NCBI GenBank assembly: GCA_964596015.1
Contig: CAZQSB010000010.1
Coordinates: forward strand, 14,953-78,952
DNA: 64,000 nt
Source: WJMD01 sp964596015
GTDB lineage: Bacteria > Joyebacterota > Joyebacteria > Joyebacterales > Joyebacteraceae
Direction of reading: 5' to 3'
Positions 9,798 to 20,200 of this stretch are shown here, piece by piece; the first letter of the stretch is position 1; every line of letters begins with the position of its first letter. A program made the translations under genes and the position numbers. The notes under the pieces are model-generated. The model made no database searches. It was not told where the DNA came from and saw nothing but the letters and a program-made list of their open reading frames with translations.

Positions 9798-11093
9798 GTG
9801 ACGATAGACAGGCCTTGCCCGCGCCCGGCAGGGCGCTTCCTCAGAGTGCTCCTTGCCGCCATGCTGACGGCGCTCGTCGTCGCCGGCCTCTCCGGCTGTG
9901 ACCGAGGCTCCGCCCCCGGAGGGCGGCTCCTCTTCGTCGGAATCGATTCGGCGGACTGGGATGTCATCGAGCCCATGATGGATGGGGGCCGGATGCCCAA
10001 CCTCGCATCGCTCGTCGAACGGGGCGTATCGTGCGACCTCCATTCGCTCGAGCCGAAGCAGAAGTCCCCGACGATCTGGGCCAGCATCGCAACGGGGAAG
10101 GTCCCGGAGAAGCACGGGATTCTGAGCGACATCGACCCCGTCTCGAGATCGCCCATCACGAGCAATGTCCGGACCGCGCGGACCTTCTGGGAGATCCTCG
10201 GAGACCAGGGCACCACCGTGACTGTGATCGGCTGGCTCTGCAGTTGGCCCGCGGAGCAGGTCAACGGCTACGTCGTCACCGATTACTTCCGGTTCCCGCC
10301 GAAGCCCGACAGACCGCTTCCCGAGCATCTGACGTATCCCGAGAAGCTCGTCGATGAGGTCGGATCACGCCGCGTCGTCGTCGACGACATCACCGACGAC
10401 ACGCTCGGCCGCTTCGTCGATTTCGAAAACGCGCTCTCGACCGAGGAGGCGCAGAAGCTGCCCATGCACGAGATGTTCACCGAGATGCGAGCCATCAACG
10501 AGCTCGACAAGCGCTCCGACCGTCTCAGGGACGTTCTCGCCGGCGACTTCTCGTTTCTCGGGGTCGCCGAACATCTGATGGACCGCAGGCCGACCGACGT
10601 GACGGCCGTTTATCTCAGGGGCACGGACTCCGCCAGCCATCTCTTCTGGGCCGCCGCTCATCCCAGGAACGTCGGCTTCGAGGTCTCCCAGACCGAACGC
10701 CGCGTCTTCGGCAAGGTCGTCGAGCGCTACTACGAGCTCGCCGACGAGATGCTCGGTGACCTTCTGGAGCGAACGGATGGGGACGACATCGTCATCGTTT
10801 GCTCGGATCATGGGTTCGAGGGGCCGAAGCCCGGGCAGCGTCCCGGTGGGATCAATGATCACGGTCCCATCGGTGTCTTCGTCGCGGCCGGAGGCCCCTT
10901 CAGGGAGGGGGTCAGGATCCCCGAGCAGACCGTGCTGGACGTCACCCCTACGATCCTCGCTCTCTGGGGTCTTCCGATCGCCCGGGACATGGACGGGACG
11001 GTCATCGAGGAGGCCTTCGAGCCGGAGTTCCTCGAACAGCATCCCATCACCCGGACCGCCACCTACGAGGAGACGGAGAGCGCCTCGCGCTGA
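9798..11093 (+). CDS. type I phosphodiesterase/nucleotide pyrophosphatase-family lipoprotein
   Basis: A 431-residue lipoprotein of the alkaline-phosphatase superfamily (PF01663-like). The GTG at 9798 has GGGAGG seven bases upstream and opens a signal peptide ending in the lipobox LSGC (Cys34). Metal-site features are visible: Asp50 in the first strand (VGIDSADWD), a probable threonine nucleophile in SPTIWASIATG, and later Asp-His pairs in CSDHGF and NDHGP. The enzyme probably hydrolyses a phosphodiester or phosphonate at the periplasmic face. The exact substrate is not predictable. A second superfamily member lies immediately downstream. Confidence 0.87.
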   Translation: MTIDRPCPRPAGRFLRVLLAAMLTALVVAGLSGCDRGSAPGGRLLFVGIDSADWDVIEPMMDGGRMPNLASLVERGVSCDLHSLEPKQKSPTIWASIATGKVPEKHGILSDIDPVSRSPITSNVRTARTFWEILGDQGTTVTVIGWLCSWPAEQVNGYVVTDYFRFPPKPDRPLPEHLTYPEKLVDEVGSRRVVVDDITDDTLGRFVDFENALSTEEAQKLPMHEMFTEMRAINELDKRSDRLRDVLAGDFSFLGVAEHLMDRRPTDVTAVYLRGTDSASHLFWAAAHPRNVGFEVSQTERRVFGKVVERYYELADEMLGDLLERTDGDDIVIVCSDHGFEGPKPGQRPGGINDHGPIGVFVAAGGPFREGVRIPEQTVLDVTPTILALWGLPIARDMDGTVIEEAFEPEFLEQHPITRTATYEETESASR

Positions 11094-11237
11094 CAATCGC
11101 CGGGCTTTCGCAGACCCGCCGACGCAGCGCGGTCGCGGTGCGGCACGGCGCTCGAGCCGCAGGTCGTCGCCTCGGCATCTCCTGGCCACCGCAGACCCGC
11201 CACAGCCGATGAACTCCTCGGCGAGGCCCACAGCTCG

Positions 11238-11266
11238 TTGCCACGCGGGCTTCATCCTGATAGCAT
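11238..11266 (+). promoter_or_regulatory. candidate promoter of the DUF4126-sulfatase gene
   Basis: TTGCCA (11238-11243), 17 bases, TAGCAT (11261-11266), placed about 105 bases upstream of the ATG at 11371. Good spacing, moderate -10 match. Confidence 0.5.
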
Positions 11267-11370
11267 GCAGGCAGGCATGAGTGACGGCCCCTCAATGGTG
11301 GGCCGCGACCGGGCTCGCTGGAAACCGCCGGCCCGTCGGGCCTCTTCCTGATCGTGACACGGGACGGCGC

Positions 11371-12462
11371 ATGGAGACACTTCTGAGCGTTCTCGTCGGC
11401 ATCGGGCTCGCCGCGGCGGTCGGTTTTCGCGTGTTCGTTCCGTTCCTCATCGTCAGCATCGCCGCTCTTTCAGGGCACCTCGAACTGTCGCCGGGATTCG
11501 AGTGGGTTGGAACGTGGTACGCGCTCATCGCGTTCACCGTGGCGTCGGGCCTCGAGGTCGCCAGCTACTGGATACCCTGGCTCGATAACATGCTGGACGT
11601 CATCGCTACCCCCGTCGCGATCGTCGCCGGCACGGTCATCGCGGCCTCGGTCGTCTCCGACATGTCACCCTTCCTGCGATGGTCGCTGGCCGTCATCGCG
11701 GGCGTCGGAGTGGCCGGTGTCGTGCAGAGCGCGACGGTGGGGCTGAGGGGAGCGACCGCCGTGACGACGGGAGGGCTCGGCAACCCCGTCGTCTCGACGG
11801 CGGAGCTCGGCGGTTCGATCGCGGCCTCGGTCCTGTCGATCGCGGCCCCGGTCATGGCCATCCTGATCGTCGCGCTCGTCGTTTTCATCCTGGTGACCCG
11901 CATGCGGTGGATTGCCGGGAGGGGCCTCTCGTGTCTGATGGTCCTTCTGCTCGCGGCGGCCTCGGCCGGCTGCTCCGGTGAGCCCGACCGCCCGAAACAC
12001 CTCGTCCTCATTTCGATCGACACGGCCCGCGCCGACCACTACGGGTTCCTCGGGAACCTTCACGTCAAGACCCCCAGGCTCGACGCCCTGGCCGCGGAGT
12101 CGATCGTCTACACCGATTGCATGACGGTGGCCTCGACGACTCTCGCGTCGCATGTCTCGCTCTTCACGGGCCTCTATCCTCATCATCACGGCACGCCGAG
12201 GAACGGTTACATCGTCAACGAACAGAACAGGATGCTCCCGGAGATTCTCAGGGACGAGGGGTTCACCACAGCGGGTTTCGCGGCCGCATTCTCCCTCGAC
12301 AAGAGGTTCGGCTTCTCCCAGGGGTTCGACCATTACGATCAGGAGTTCGACGTGCTGGTCGGGGACCCCTCCATTGACCAGAACCAGCGGCGGGCGAAGA
12401 GCGTCACCGACGCCGTCGTAGGGTACCTCGACCGAGTGGGTGTTCCCGAACGGCTGTTCCTC
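11371..12462 (+). CDS. DUF4126 membrane domain fused in frame to the N-terminal half of a sulfatase-fold protein (cut by assembly gap)
   Basis: From the ATG at 11371 the first ~177 residues are a polytopic DUF4126-type domain: several hydrophobic segments, with LDNMLDVIATP as the family-like motif. Without a stop, the frame runs into a segment that looks like a fresh lipoprotein signal (residue 178 onward, lipobox SAGC, Cys201) and then a sulfatase/alkaline-phosphatase fold: metal strand SIDTARAD, nucleophile loop STTLASH, and GLYPHHHG. The Cys or Ser needed for formylglycine in true sulfatases (CxPSR) is absent, so threonine is the likely nucleophile. Either this is one fusion protein with the enzyme on the periplasmic side, or the enzyme starts separately at ATG 11902. 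The sequence breaks at a ten-N gap and continues at 12473. Confidence 0.75.
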
Positions 12463-12472
12463 NNNNNNNNNN
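12463..12472. other. assembly gap of ten N inside a gene
   Basis: Ten consecutive N. The codon before the gap ends exactly at 12462 (..LFL) and the downstream frame resumes at 12473 (VHYFDPH). Ten bases would therefore be a frameshift. Related proteins usually have one aromatic residue between these two strings, so the real missing sequence is probably a multiple of three and perhaps only a single codon. Confidence 0.97.
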
Positions 12473-13327
12473 GTGCACTACTTCGACCCGCACCGCCCGT
12501 ACGACGCGCCGCCCCCCTTCGAGACGCTCTACGACCCGGCGGGACGTGAGGGGCTCCCCCCGATCGAGGCGATCATCAGGTCTGAGGACGTTCCGCGGGA
12601 GAGGCTCAACGAGTACGTTCCCCGGCACCACATGCAGTACGGCGCAGAGATCTCGTACGCCGATCACCACATCGGGCGCCTCATCGAGGACCTCGACGCC
12701 CGTGGGCTCCTGGATGATGCGGTCGTCGTTGTGTCAACAGACCACGGCGAGTCGCTCTGGGAGCACTCCGAACCGTTCAACCACGGATTCACCGTCTACC
12801 AGTCCGTGATGCGCTCGCTGTGTCTCATCCGTCTTCCGGAGGCCGCAGCCAGAGCATGCCGCATCGACGGCGTGGTCGCCAACATCGACGTTCTCCCGAC
12901 CGCGCTCGACATCCTGGGGATCGAGTGTCCGGAGGGACTTGACGGCGAAGCGTTGCCGCTCTATCCCTCGCAGGCGCGCAACGAGGCGCGCACCCGATTC
13001 GGTGAGGCCACCAAGCCGTGGTCAGAACCACGCCGGGACGGTACGTGGTACAACGCGTCCAACGCGCGCTGTGTCCGTCGCGGGCCACACAAGTTCGTGC
13101 GGGTGCCCTACGAGGGGAAGAGGGAACTCTACAACGTCCTCGAGGATCCGGACGAGTGGCACAATCTGCTGGAGGAACCGTCCCCCCGGATCGCCGCGTT
13201 GGCGGCCGACCTCGCATCGGAGCTTGCGGCCTGGTCGGCGTCGGCCGACCCGTTCCCGTCCGGGTTCGACCCGTCGCAGCGCGAGGAGACCGTCGAACGG
13301 CTGAGGAGTCTGGGGTACCTGGACTAG
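12473..13327 (+). CDS. C-terminal half of the sulfatase-fold protein
   Basis: This is the continuation of the gene interrupted at 12463, about 284 residues in a different apparent frame only because of the gap placeholder. It contains the conserved VHYFDPHRPY strand, the second metal site VVSTDHGESL with the family-typical Trp-Glu-His after it, and a C-terminal region with the LYNVLEDPDEWHNL element seen in many sulfatase-fold proteins. It ends in LRSLGYLD, a common terminus for this group. With the N-terminal half it makes a complete catalytic domain of about 470 residues. The stop is 26 bases before the PP2C phosphatase start, so the two may be co-transcribed. Confidence 0.85.
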   Translation: MHYFDPHRPYDAPPPFETLYDPAGREGLPPIEAIIRSEDVPRERLNEYVPRHHMQYGAEISYADHHIGRLIEDLDARGLLDDAVVVVSTDHGESLWEHSEPFNHGFTVYQSVMRSLCLIRLPEAAARACRIDGVVANIDVLPTALDILGIECPEGLDGEALPLYPSQARNEARTRFGEATKPWSEPRRDGTWYNASNARCVRRGPHKFVRVPYEGKRELYNVLEDPDEWHNLLEEPSPRIAALAADLASELAAWSASADPFPSGFDPSQREETVERLRSLGYLD

Positions 13328-13340
13328 AACCCATGCTGTC

Positions 13341-13349
13341 GGGGAGGAG
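13341..13349 (+). promoter_or_regulatory. ribosome-binding site that decides the PP2C start
   Basis: GGGGAGGAG lies four bases before the ATG at 13354 and inside the reading frame that an earlier ATG at 13333 would use. It favours 13354. Confidence 0.65.
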
Positions 13350-13353
13350 CTCC

Positions 13354-14985
13354 ATGGGCTTCGTACTCGTCGGAGAGGTCGGCGGGGAACGCGTCGAGCT
13401 GTCGCTGACCGACGGCGACCAGGTTGTCGGGAGAAGCGCAGACGCCGATCTGAACATCGACCATCCGAACGTCTCGAGACGTCACGCGCGACTGGCGGTG
13501 GGGGACGAGGGCATCGTCGTCGAGGACCTCGGCAGCAGGAACGGTACCCGTGTCAACGGTCGGAGGATCACCGCGCCGACGAGCCTGGCTCCCGGCGACG
13601 TTGTCGCCTTCGCCGACGCGAAACTGCATCTCGAGAGCGGGCGCGCACCTGATGCCGATCTCGACCTCAACATGACCGCGGTCGCGACATCGACCCTCTC
13701 GATCGCGGAGGTCCGCGAGAGCGGCGGAAGGCGTGGCGGAAAGAGCGGGCTCTTCCGGGCCCTCGCGGAGGCGGGGGAGTTCCTCGTCGCCGACCGTCCT
13801 CTCGCGACGCTCTACGAGGACGTGCTCGACCTCGTCGAGGGAGCCATCGACTGCGACCGCGTCGTGCTTCTGTCCATAGAGGGCGACCTGGGCGAGCCTT
13901 CCGTGACTGCCTCGCGCGCCCGCCGCGGCGGGTCCGGCCGGGGACTCTCGCTCTCGAGAACGATGATCCGGCAGGTCCTCGACGACGGGGTCTCGCTCCT
14001 CACGACGGACGCCCAGCAGGATGAGCGGTTCGCGGAGCAGGCGAGCGTCATCTCGCAGGGCGTCCGCGCCGCGATGGCCGCACCGCTTTTCGACAACCGC
14101 AGGATCATCGGGCTGCTCTACGCCGACACGACCCAGCCCGGCTCCGCCTACGGAGATGACGAACTCCGGACCTTCACCGCGCTCGCGAATCTCATCGCCG
14201 TCAAGATCACGCAGGCCCGCCTGACAGAAGCGGAGAAGGAGCGCCTCCGGCTGGAGCGCGAGCTCGACACCGCCCGAGAGATCATCGACCACATCCTGCC
14301 CGAGAGCGTCGCCGGCGCCGACGACTACGATGTTGCCGTGTACTACGAACCCTGCACCGAGGTCGGAGGCGACCTCTACGACGTGAGGCACCTCGACGAC
14401 GGGAGGACCGTGATCGTGGCGGGTGACGTCGCGGGAAAGGGGTTGGGTGCGGCGGTTCTCGTCTCAAGCATCGTGCCGGCCACGCGCCTTCTGCTGTCGC
14501 GGGGCGGCGACCTCGCCCACGCCGCGCGAGAGCTCAACCAGCAGGTCTTCTCGTCGACCGATCCGATGCGCTACGCGACGCTCTTCCTCGGCGTTCTCGA
14601 TCGTGCAAGCGGGCGCCTCGACTACGTCAACGCGGGACACAACGCTCCCGTTCTCATCTCCCCGGACGGGGAGGTCCGCGAGGTGAGCGCGACAGGCGTG
14701 CCGATCGGTCTCATGGAAGAGGCTCCGTTCGCCGCGGAGTCGCTCACTCTGGTCCCGGGGTCTCTTCTGGCGGCGTTCAGCGACGGCATCGACGAGGCGC
14801 TCGGACCGGACGACGAGTTCTACGAGACGGAACGTATCCGCGCCCTTCTGCTGGAACGCCGGTCGCTCCCGGCCTCTTCGATCGTCGAGGCGGCCATCGA
14901 CGACGTGCGGTCGTTCACGAGGGGGGCCCCTCAGTCCGACGACATCGTGCTCCTCGTCGTGAAACGGGCCGGCCCGCGCGCCTAG
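13354..14985 (+). CDS. FHA-GAF-SpoIIE (PP2C) serine phosphatase
   Basis: A cytoplasmic signalling phosphatase of 543 residues. The FHA domain (about 1-95) has the classical GRS, SRRHAR and LGSRNGTRVNG motifs for binding phosphothreonine. A GAF domain (about 125-295) follows, then a short coiled-coil linker (EKERLRLEREL). The SpoIIE/RsbU-type PP2C domain (about 315-543) keeps the metal-binding acidic residues in GGDLYD, GDVAGKG and SDGIDEA, and the final DDIVLLVVK strand. Such enzymes usually dephosphorylate anti-sigma antagonist proteins in partner-switching systems. No antagonist or anti-sigma gene is adjacent. The Ser/Thr kinase downstream (17219) could supply the phosphothreonine ligand, which is inference. 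Confidence 0.93.
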   Translation: MGFVLVGEVGGERVELSLTDGDQVVGRSADADLNIDHPNVSRRHARLAVGDEGIVVEDLGSRNGTRVNGRRITAPTSLAPGDVVAFADAKLHLESGRAPDADLDLNMTAVATSTLSIAEVRESGGRRGGKSGLFRALAEAGEFLVADRPLATLYEDVLDLVEGAIDCDRVVLLSIEGDLGEPSVTASRARRGGSGRGLSLSRTMIRQVLDDGVSLLTTDAQQDERFAEQASVISQGVRAAMAAPLFDNRRIIGLLYADTTQPGSAYGDDELRTFTALANLIAVKITQARLTEAEKERLRLERELDTAREIIDHILPESVAGADDYDVAVYYEPCTEVGGDLYDVRHLDDGRTVIVAGDVAGKGLGAAVLVSSIVPATRLLLSRGGDLAHAARELNQQVFSSTDPMRYATLFLGVLDRASGRLDYVNAGHNAPVLISPDGEVREVSATGVPIGLMEEAPFAAESLTLVPGSLLAAFSDGIDEALGPDDEFYETERIRALLLERRSLPASSIVEAAIDDVRSFTRGAPQSDDIVLLVVKRAGPRA

Positions 14986-15030
14986 AACGGGCGGCCGTCG
15001 CCTCTTCCTGAGCTTACTGAGACATATTCA

Positions 15031-15059
15031 TTGCCGGGGCAGGCCATTTCGGGTATCAT
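15031..15059 (+). promoter_or_regulatory. sigma70-type promoter
   Basis: TTGCCG (15031-15036), a 17-base spacer and TATCAT (15054-15059), upstream of the secreted propeller protein at 15185, leaving a leader of about 120 bases. Confidence 0.55.
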
Positions 15060-15184
15060 TTCCTGGTGCCGCGTTTTGCGCAACCGCGCACGCAGACAAC
15101 TACATCGAACACGAGATCGGATGCCCGGGGCCTGGCGGCGCCACGTCGGCCGCATGTGAGACGGCGTTCCGAGGGGAGACAGCA

Positions 15185-17095
15185 ATGCGGACCTGCTACT
15201 GCATCGTGTGGATGTTCCTCCTGTTTGTCGTGGCGACCACGAGCGGCCTCGCCCAGAGCCCGCTCGTCAACCCCAGCTACGACGCGTTCGTCGCGGACGC
15301 GAGCACCGGCTATGTCTGGGGTTTCAGGGACACGCTCGGCACGGCGCTCAATCTCGACGACCCCTTCCTGGACATCAGCGGACTCGCGCTGACGCAGGAC
15401 GGCAAGGTCCTCGTCAGCGATTACCTGTCCGGCATCAGCCTGCTCGACCCCGACACCCTCGGCGTGTCTGTCGTCGACCCGTACGCGTACTCGGCCGTCG
15501 ACGTCTACCCGGACGGCGACACGGACGACATCTTCTTCATCACAGGGATCGGCTACTCGGAGCTCTACGTTCTCCTGGGCGGAAGCGCGCCGTCGGAGTT
15601 CGTCACGAGTTTCTCCGGCGAGCCCGTCGACCTCCAGATCGCCCCGCTCGGTCCGAACCAGGGCAACCTCTACGTGCTGCTCCGGCCGTACTCCGACCCG
15701 CCGGTGCTCATGGAGTACGAGCGCACGGGACCGACGACAGTCGTGTCCGAAGGCCCGGTCGTTGCCTCGGCCCCCAGCGGCGCCGTGAACTTCGCGATCC
15801 GCCCTGACGGTTCTCTCGTGCTTCTCGACAGCACGGACGGGATGTTCGACGTCGGGAACGATGGTTCGCTGACGCATTTCGGTCCCGCCGGGAGCGGCAC
15901 CTGGGAGAAGATCGACATCGCGGCCGACGGCACCATCTACGTCACGGACGAACAGATGGGACTCATCCACCGCTTCGAGCCCGATGGTACCCTCATCCCG
16001 CCGGACATCGGCATCCTCACCATGCCGGCGGCGGTCGCCGCGCCCGGGTTCACGCCCTCGGCGCCGGGCTCGACCATCGTCGTGAACCCGATCCCCGAGG
16101 TCGAGATCACGTTCGAGGAGGTCACCGGCGGTGGCTACACCACGGCCTACACGACGCCGTCGACGAGCCGCACCAGTCCGGGCGGCAACACGCTCCCGGA
16201 CTACGCCGTCGCTCCGAGCGGCCGGGACGACTACACATACGTGACGCTCTCCTCCTCGGCCGACTACGAGAACCTGATCCAGGTCGACATCTTCCTGGCC
16301 GGCTCGCGGTTCTTCTACGCGTACGGGACGGGGCAGGAGTTCCGCGACGTGACGGTCGAGGGCAGCATCGAGGACGCCAGAGGGACCATCCCGAGGTTCA
16401 CCGCGCTCGAGCCGCCGACGGGGCGCGACGGCGACGTGGCCGAGGCCGTTCTCGTCGAGGACACCCGGGCCCTCAGCGTCGTCATCGCTGACAAGTTCGA
16501 CCGGCTCTACGACATGCTCAGGGGCGGACAGCACAACCCGTCGGACACGCCGGACCTCGATTACGTGAAGCTCATCCTGATCGAGTACGTGGACCGGGCG
16601 TGGAAGCTCTACAACAGCAGCCAGACGCCCGCGGCGATCGACGAGCTTCTGGACCTGAACGAGCAGATACGGCACTACGCCGGAAGCGCCATTCCGAACT
16701 CGCCCGGCGACCCGGAAGGCAACATCGCGGGAGAGATGCTCTCGCGCTCGAAGACGCTCATCTTCAGCCTCTCGCGGCTCTTCCTGCCGCCCGAGGGCTC
16801 GACGGGGGTCGAGGACGGGACGCAGTCGTTGTCACTCTCGGGCCCGAACCCCTCCCGAGGTGTGTGTCGGTTCTCGCTTCAGGGTCCGGCGGGCGCTCCG
16901 GTCACGGCCAGGATCTACGACGTCGGCGGCCGCGAGGTCGTCACGCTCTTCGAAGGCATGCTCGGTCGCTCGGGCAGGTCGATCGTCTGGGACGGGACCG
17001 ACGACCAGGGCCGCAGGGTCGCTTCGGGAGTCTATCTGACCCTCGTCAGTACGCCGGAGGCCCAGGTCACCGGCAAGATCGTCTTCGTACGCTAG
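15185..17095 (+). CDS. secreted beta-propeller protein with FlgD-type C-terminal sorting domain
   Basis: A 636-residue exported protein of unknown function. GAGGGGAGA precedes the ATG, and a signal peptide (cleavage near TSGLAQ) follows. The mature N-terminal half holds repeated short beta-strand units with patterns such as LALTQDGKVLVSD, FAIRPDGSLVLLD and IDIAADGTIYVTD, typical of NHL/SMP-type six-bladed propellers. A middle region (about 310-530) has no recognisable family. The last ~90 residues form a FlgD-type Ig domain (GPNPSRG near its start, ASGVYLTLVS near its end), the C-terminal sorting type also seen on the 227-6595 protease. Surface attachment or secretion is likely. Confidence 0.85.
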   Translation: MRTCYCIVWMFLLFVVATTSGLAQSPLVNPSYDAFVADASTGYVWGFRDTLGTALNLDDPFLDISGLALTQDGKVLVSDYLSGISLLDPDTLGVSVVDPYAYSAVDVYPDGDTDDIFFITGIGYSELYVLLGGSAPSEFVTSFSGEPVDLQIAPLGPNQGNLYVLLRPYSDPPVLMEYERTGPTTVVSEGPVVASAPSGAVNFAIRPDGSLVLLDSTDGMFDVGNDGSLTHFGPAGSGTWEKIDIAADGTIYVTDEQMGLIHRFEPDGTLIPPDIGILTMPAAVAAPGFTPSAPGSTIVVNPIPEVEITFEEVTGGGYTTAYTTPSTSRTSPGGNTLPDYAVAPSGRDDYTYVTLSSSADYENLIQVDIFLAGSRFFYAYGTGQEFRDVTVEGSIEDARGTIPRFTALEPPTGRDGDVAEAVLVEDTRALSVVIADKFDRLYDMLRGGQHNPSDTPDLDYVKLILIEYVDRAWKLYNSSQTPAAIDELLDLNEQIRHYAGSAIPNSPGDPEGNIAGEMLSRSKTLIFSLSRLFLPPEGSTGVEDGTQSLSLSGPNPSRGVCRFSLQGPAGAPVTARIYDVGGREVVTLFEGMLGRSGRSIVWDGTDDQGRRVASGVYLTLVSTPEAQVTGKIVFVR

Positions 17096-17218
17096 AGAGA
17101 GGCAGCGGCGAACGCAGACGGCGCCGGCCGGGGGTCACCTCCGCCGGCGTCGTCCGCTTCCGGGCCTGACCGGCCCCGCGCCGGTGCGACCCCCGTCCGG
17201 AACCAGCACGGAGCGGCC

Positions 17219-20200
17219 GTGAACGTGATCGGCAGGACCATCTCCCACTATCGGATCGATGATGAACTCGGCCGCGGCGGCATGGGCGTCGTCTTCGCCG
17301 CCGAGGACGTCAAGCTCGGCCGCCGCGTCGCCATCAAGATGCTGCCCGCCGAGATCACGGGCGACCACGACCGCGTCGCGCGCTTCATGCGCGAGGCGCA
17401 GGCCACCTCCGCCATCAATCATCCCAACATCGCGACCATCTACGAGATCGACGAGGTCGACGGCGCCCTCTTCATCGCGATGGAGTTCATCGACGGGCGG
17501 ACGCTGCGTGAGCTGATGTCCTCGTGCCCGCTCGACGCGGCGACGGTGCTCGACGTCTCCCGGCAGCTCGCCTCCGGTCTCGGGAGAGCGCACGAGCTGG
17601 GCATCGTTCATCGTGACATCAAGCCCGAGAACGTCATGCTGCGCCCCGACGGGATCGTCAAGATCCTCGACTTCGGACTCGCGAAGCTCACCGAGGAGAC
17701 GGCCGCGACCGACGAGACGGGCCGGATGCCGCTCACCGAGGCGGGGATGATCCTGGGCACGGCGCGCTACATGTCCCCCGAGCAGGCCCAGGGACTCATG
17801 GTCGACGCCCGCTCGGACGTGTTCTCGGTGGCCGCCGTCCTCTATGAGATGGCGACCGGCCGCCCCGCGTTCCCGGGGGACAACCGGGTGGCGGTCCAGT
17901 ACGCGGTCGTCAACGCCTCTCCGGAGCCCATCCCATCGGACCGCGGGCTCCCCTCGGGATTCGCCGACATCGTCGCGCGGGGCCTCGCCAAGTCGCCTGA
18001 CGACAGGCATCCCAACTGCGTGGCGATGGCTGAGAGCCTGAGAGAGCTCGGGGAGACCGTCGCCGCTCATCCCGAGCGAACCGGCGCCGCGTGGACCGTC
18101 GCGACCGGCGTCGTGTCCGTCGCCGCAGACACCTCCACGTCGCCGCATCGCTCCGTGACGGTCCTTCCGTTCCGCAACGTGACAGGGGCGCCGGAGGCCG
18201 ACTGGCTGAGGTCCGGCCTTCAGGTCATGCTCTCGAGCGACCTGGCGCACACTCCGTCGGTCCGCGTCGTCGAGCCCGAACGCCTCAACGCGGTTCTGTC
18301 CGACCTCAAGCTCGAGGGCGCTCTGCAGTTCGATGCCGCGACCGTCCGCTCCATCGCCGAGTACGTGAACGCGGACACCGTCGTGAGCGGCGGTTTCGTC
18401 AAGCTCGGCGCCGCCACGCGGGTGGACGTCGTCGTGTCCCAGCCCGCCACAGGTGCTGAGAAGCGCGTCAAGGTCGAGACGGCTGACGACGCCGAGTTGC
18501 TGGCGAGCGTCGCCCACATCGCCGCCGAGGTCCTGAGGTCTGTCGAGACCGGGGCGGAGCGCGACCTCGTCACGACCATGGTGGGGGAGAAGGGCTCGCG
18601 GGACCCGGACGCGATCAGGGCGTATGTCGACGGACTGACGAGGCTCTACCGTGGCGACAATCTTGCCGCGGCCGAGCTCTTCGAGAGAGCGACAGAGCTC
18701 GACCCCGGCTTCGCGATGGCCCACACGTACCTTGGCGCTGCCCTCACCAACCTCGGCCGGGACGACGACGCAGCGGAGAAACTGCAGCGAGCCGTCGAGC
18801 TCTCGGGCGACCTGCCCAGGACCGACCGGCTCTTCGTCGCGGCCCGGCAGGCCCTCGCGGCAGGAGACCCGGGCAGGGCCATCGAGGCGCTCGAGGAACT
18901 CACGACACTCCTTCCGAACAACCTGGGGGCCTTCTACGAGCTGGCGCTGTCGCACGAACTGGTCGGGAACTGGGACGAGGCGACGGAGAACCTCGAACGT
19001 GTCGTCTCGCTCGACCCGAAGTTCGGCGCCGCGCTCTTCGCGCTCGGCCGCGTCCAGATCAAGAAGGGACGCTCGGAGAAGGCGCTCGAGTACCTGACCG
19101 GCGCCCTTTCCCAGAGCATCCTGAGCGGCAACCGCGAGGCCGAGGCGACCGTCCGGAACGCGATCGGTCTCGCTCACTTCTACCTCGACAGACACGATGA
19201 CGCGCTCAATCACTATTCGCAGAGTCTCGAGATCAAGCGGGACATCGGCGACGAGCGCGGGATGAGCGCGACCCTCTCGAACATGGCCGTCGTCTATCAG
19301 GTGCGGGGCGACTTCGATCGCTCTGTGGCCACGTACAGGGAGGCACTGGCGATCAGCGAGCGCCTGGGTGACACGCAGGGACTCGCCGAGAACCTCATCA
19401 ATCTCGGGACCGTTCACGAAGAGATGGGGCAATTTGTCGAGGCGCTCGACTGCTACAAGCGCGCCCTGGACATCGAGACGGAGCTCGGCGACCGCATGGC
19501 CGAGATCCTCTGCCTGAACGACATCGGGAACGTCTATCTCACACAGGGCCGCATCGACGACGCGCAGGTCTACATCGAGCGCGCCCTCGATGTGCGGAAG
19601 AACATCGGCGAGAAGAAGGGTGTCGGCATTTCGCTCAACTGCCTCGGGACCATCGCGCGGCTCAGGGGGCAGTACGAGCGAGCCCTCGCGAAGCACCTCG
19701 AGGCGCTCGAGCTCTTCCGCGAGACGAAGTGGAGGACGGGAGAGGCCGAGACGCTCGTCTGCATGGCGTTCGTCATGGCAGGCCGGGGCCGCTTCACGGC
19801 GGCGCTCGAGTCGCTCGAAGAGGCTTCGGCGGTCTACGCGGAGATGTCGGACCGGAGCGGTCTGGCGGTGGTCTCCACGGCTCTCGCCGACGTCGAATGC
19901 TCGCTGGGAACGTGCGAACGCGCCATCGAGCGCGTCGATCGTGCGCTCGATGAAGCGGAGAAGCTCGGCAACAGCGAACTCGTCGCCGCGGCGCTCCTGA
20001 CGCGCGGTCGGCTCAAGAGGCTTACCGGCAAGCTCGATGCCGCCGTATCCGATCTCACGACCGCCGCCGACGCGGCGGAGAGGTGCGGGACCCGTGTCAC
20101 GCTGCTGCGCGCCCGGATCGAGCTCGGACGGGCGCTCGCGGCGCGCGACGCCGCGGAGGAGGCAAGGACGCTCCTCTCGGGGGTTCTCGAAGAGGTCGGT

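Noticed and set aside
11330..15010. Shared ten-base string CCTCTTCCTG at 11341 and 15001
   Set aside because: Too short to call a repeat in 64 kb of biased-composition DNA, and the flanks do not match beyond it.
17135..19696. 853-codon minus-strand frame over the Ser/Thr kinase
   Set aside because: Composition artefact. The plus strand has every kinase motif in frame.
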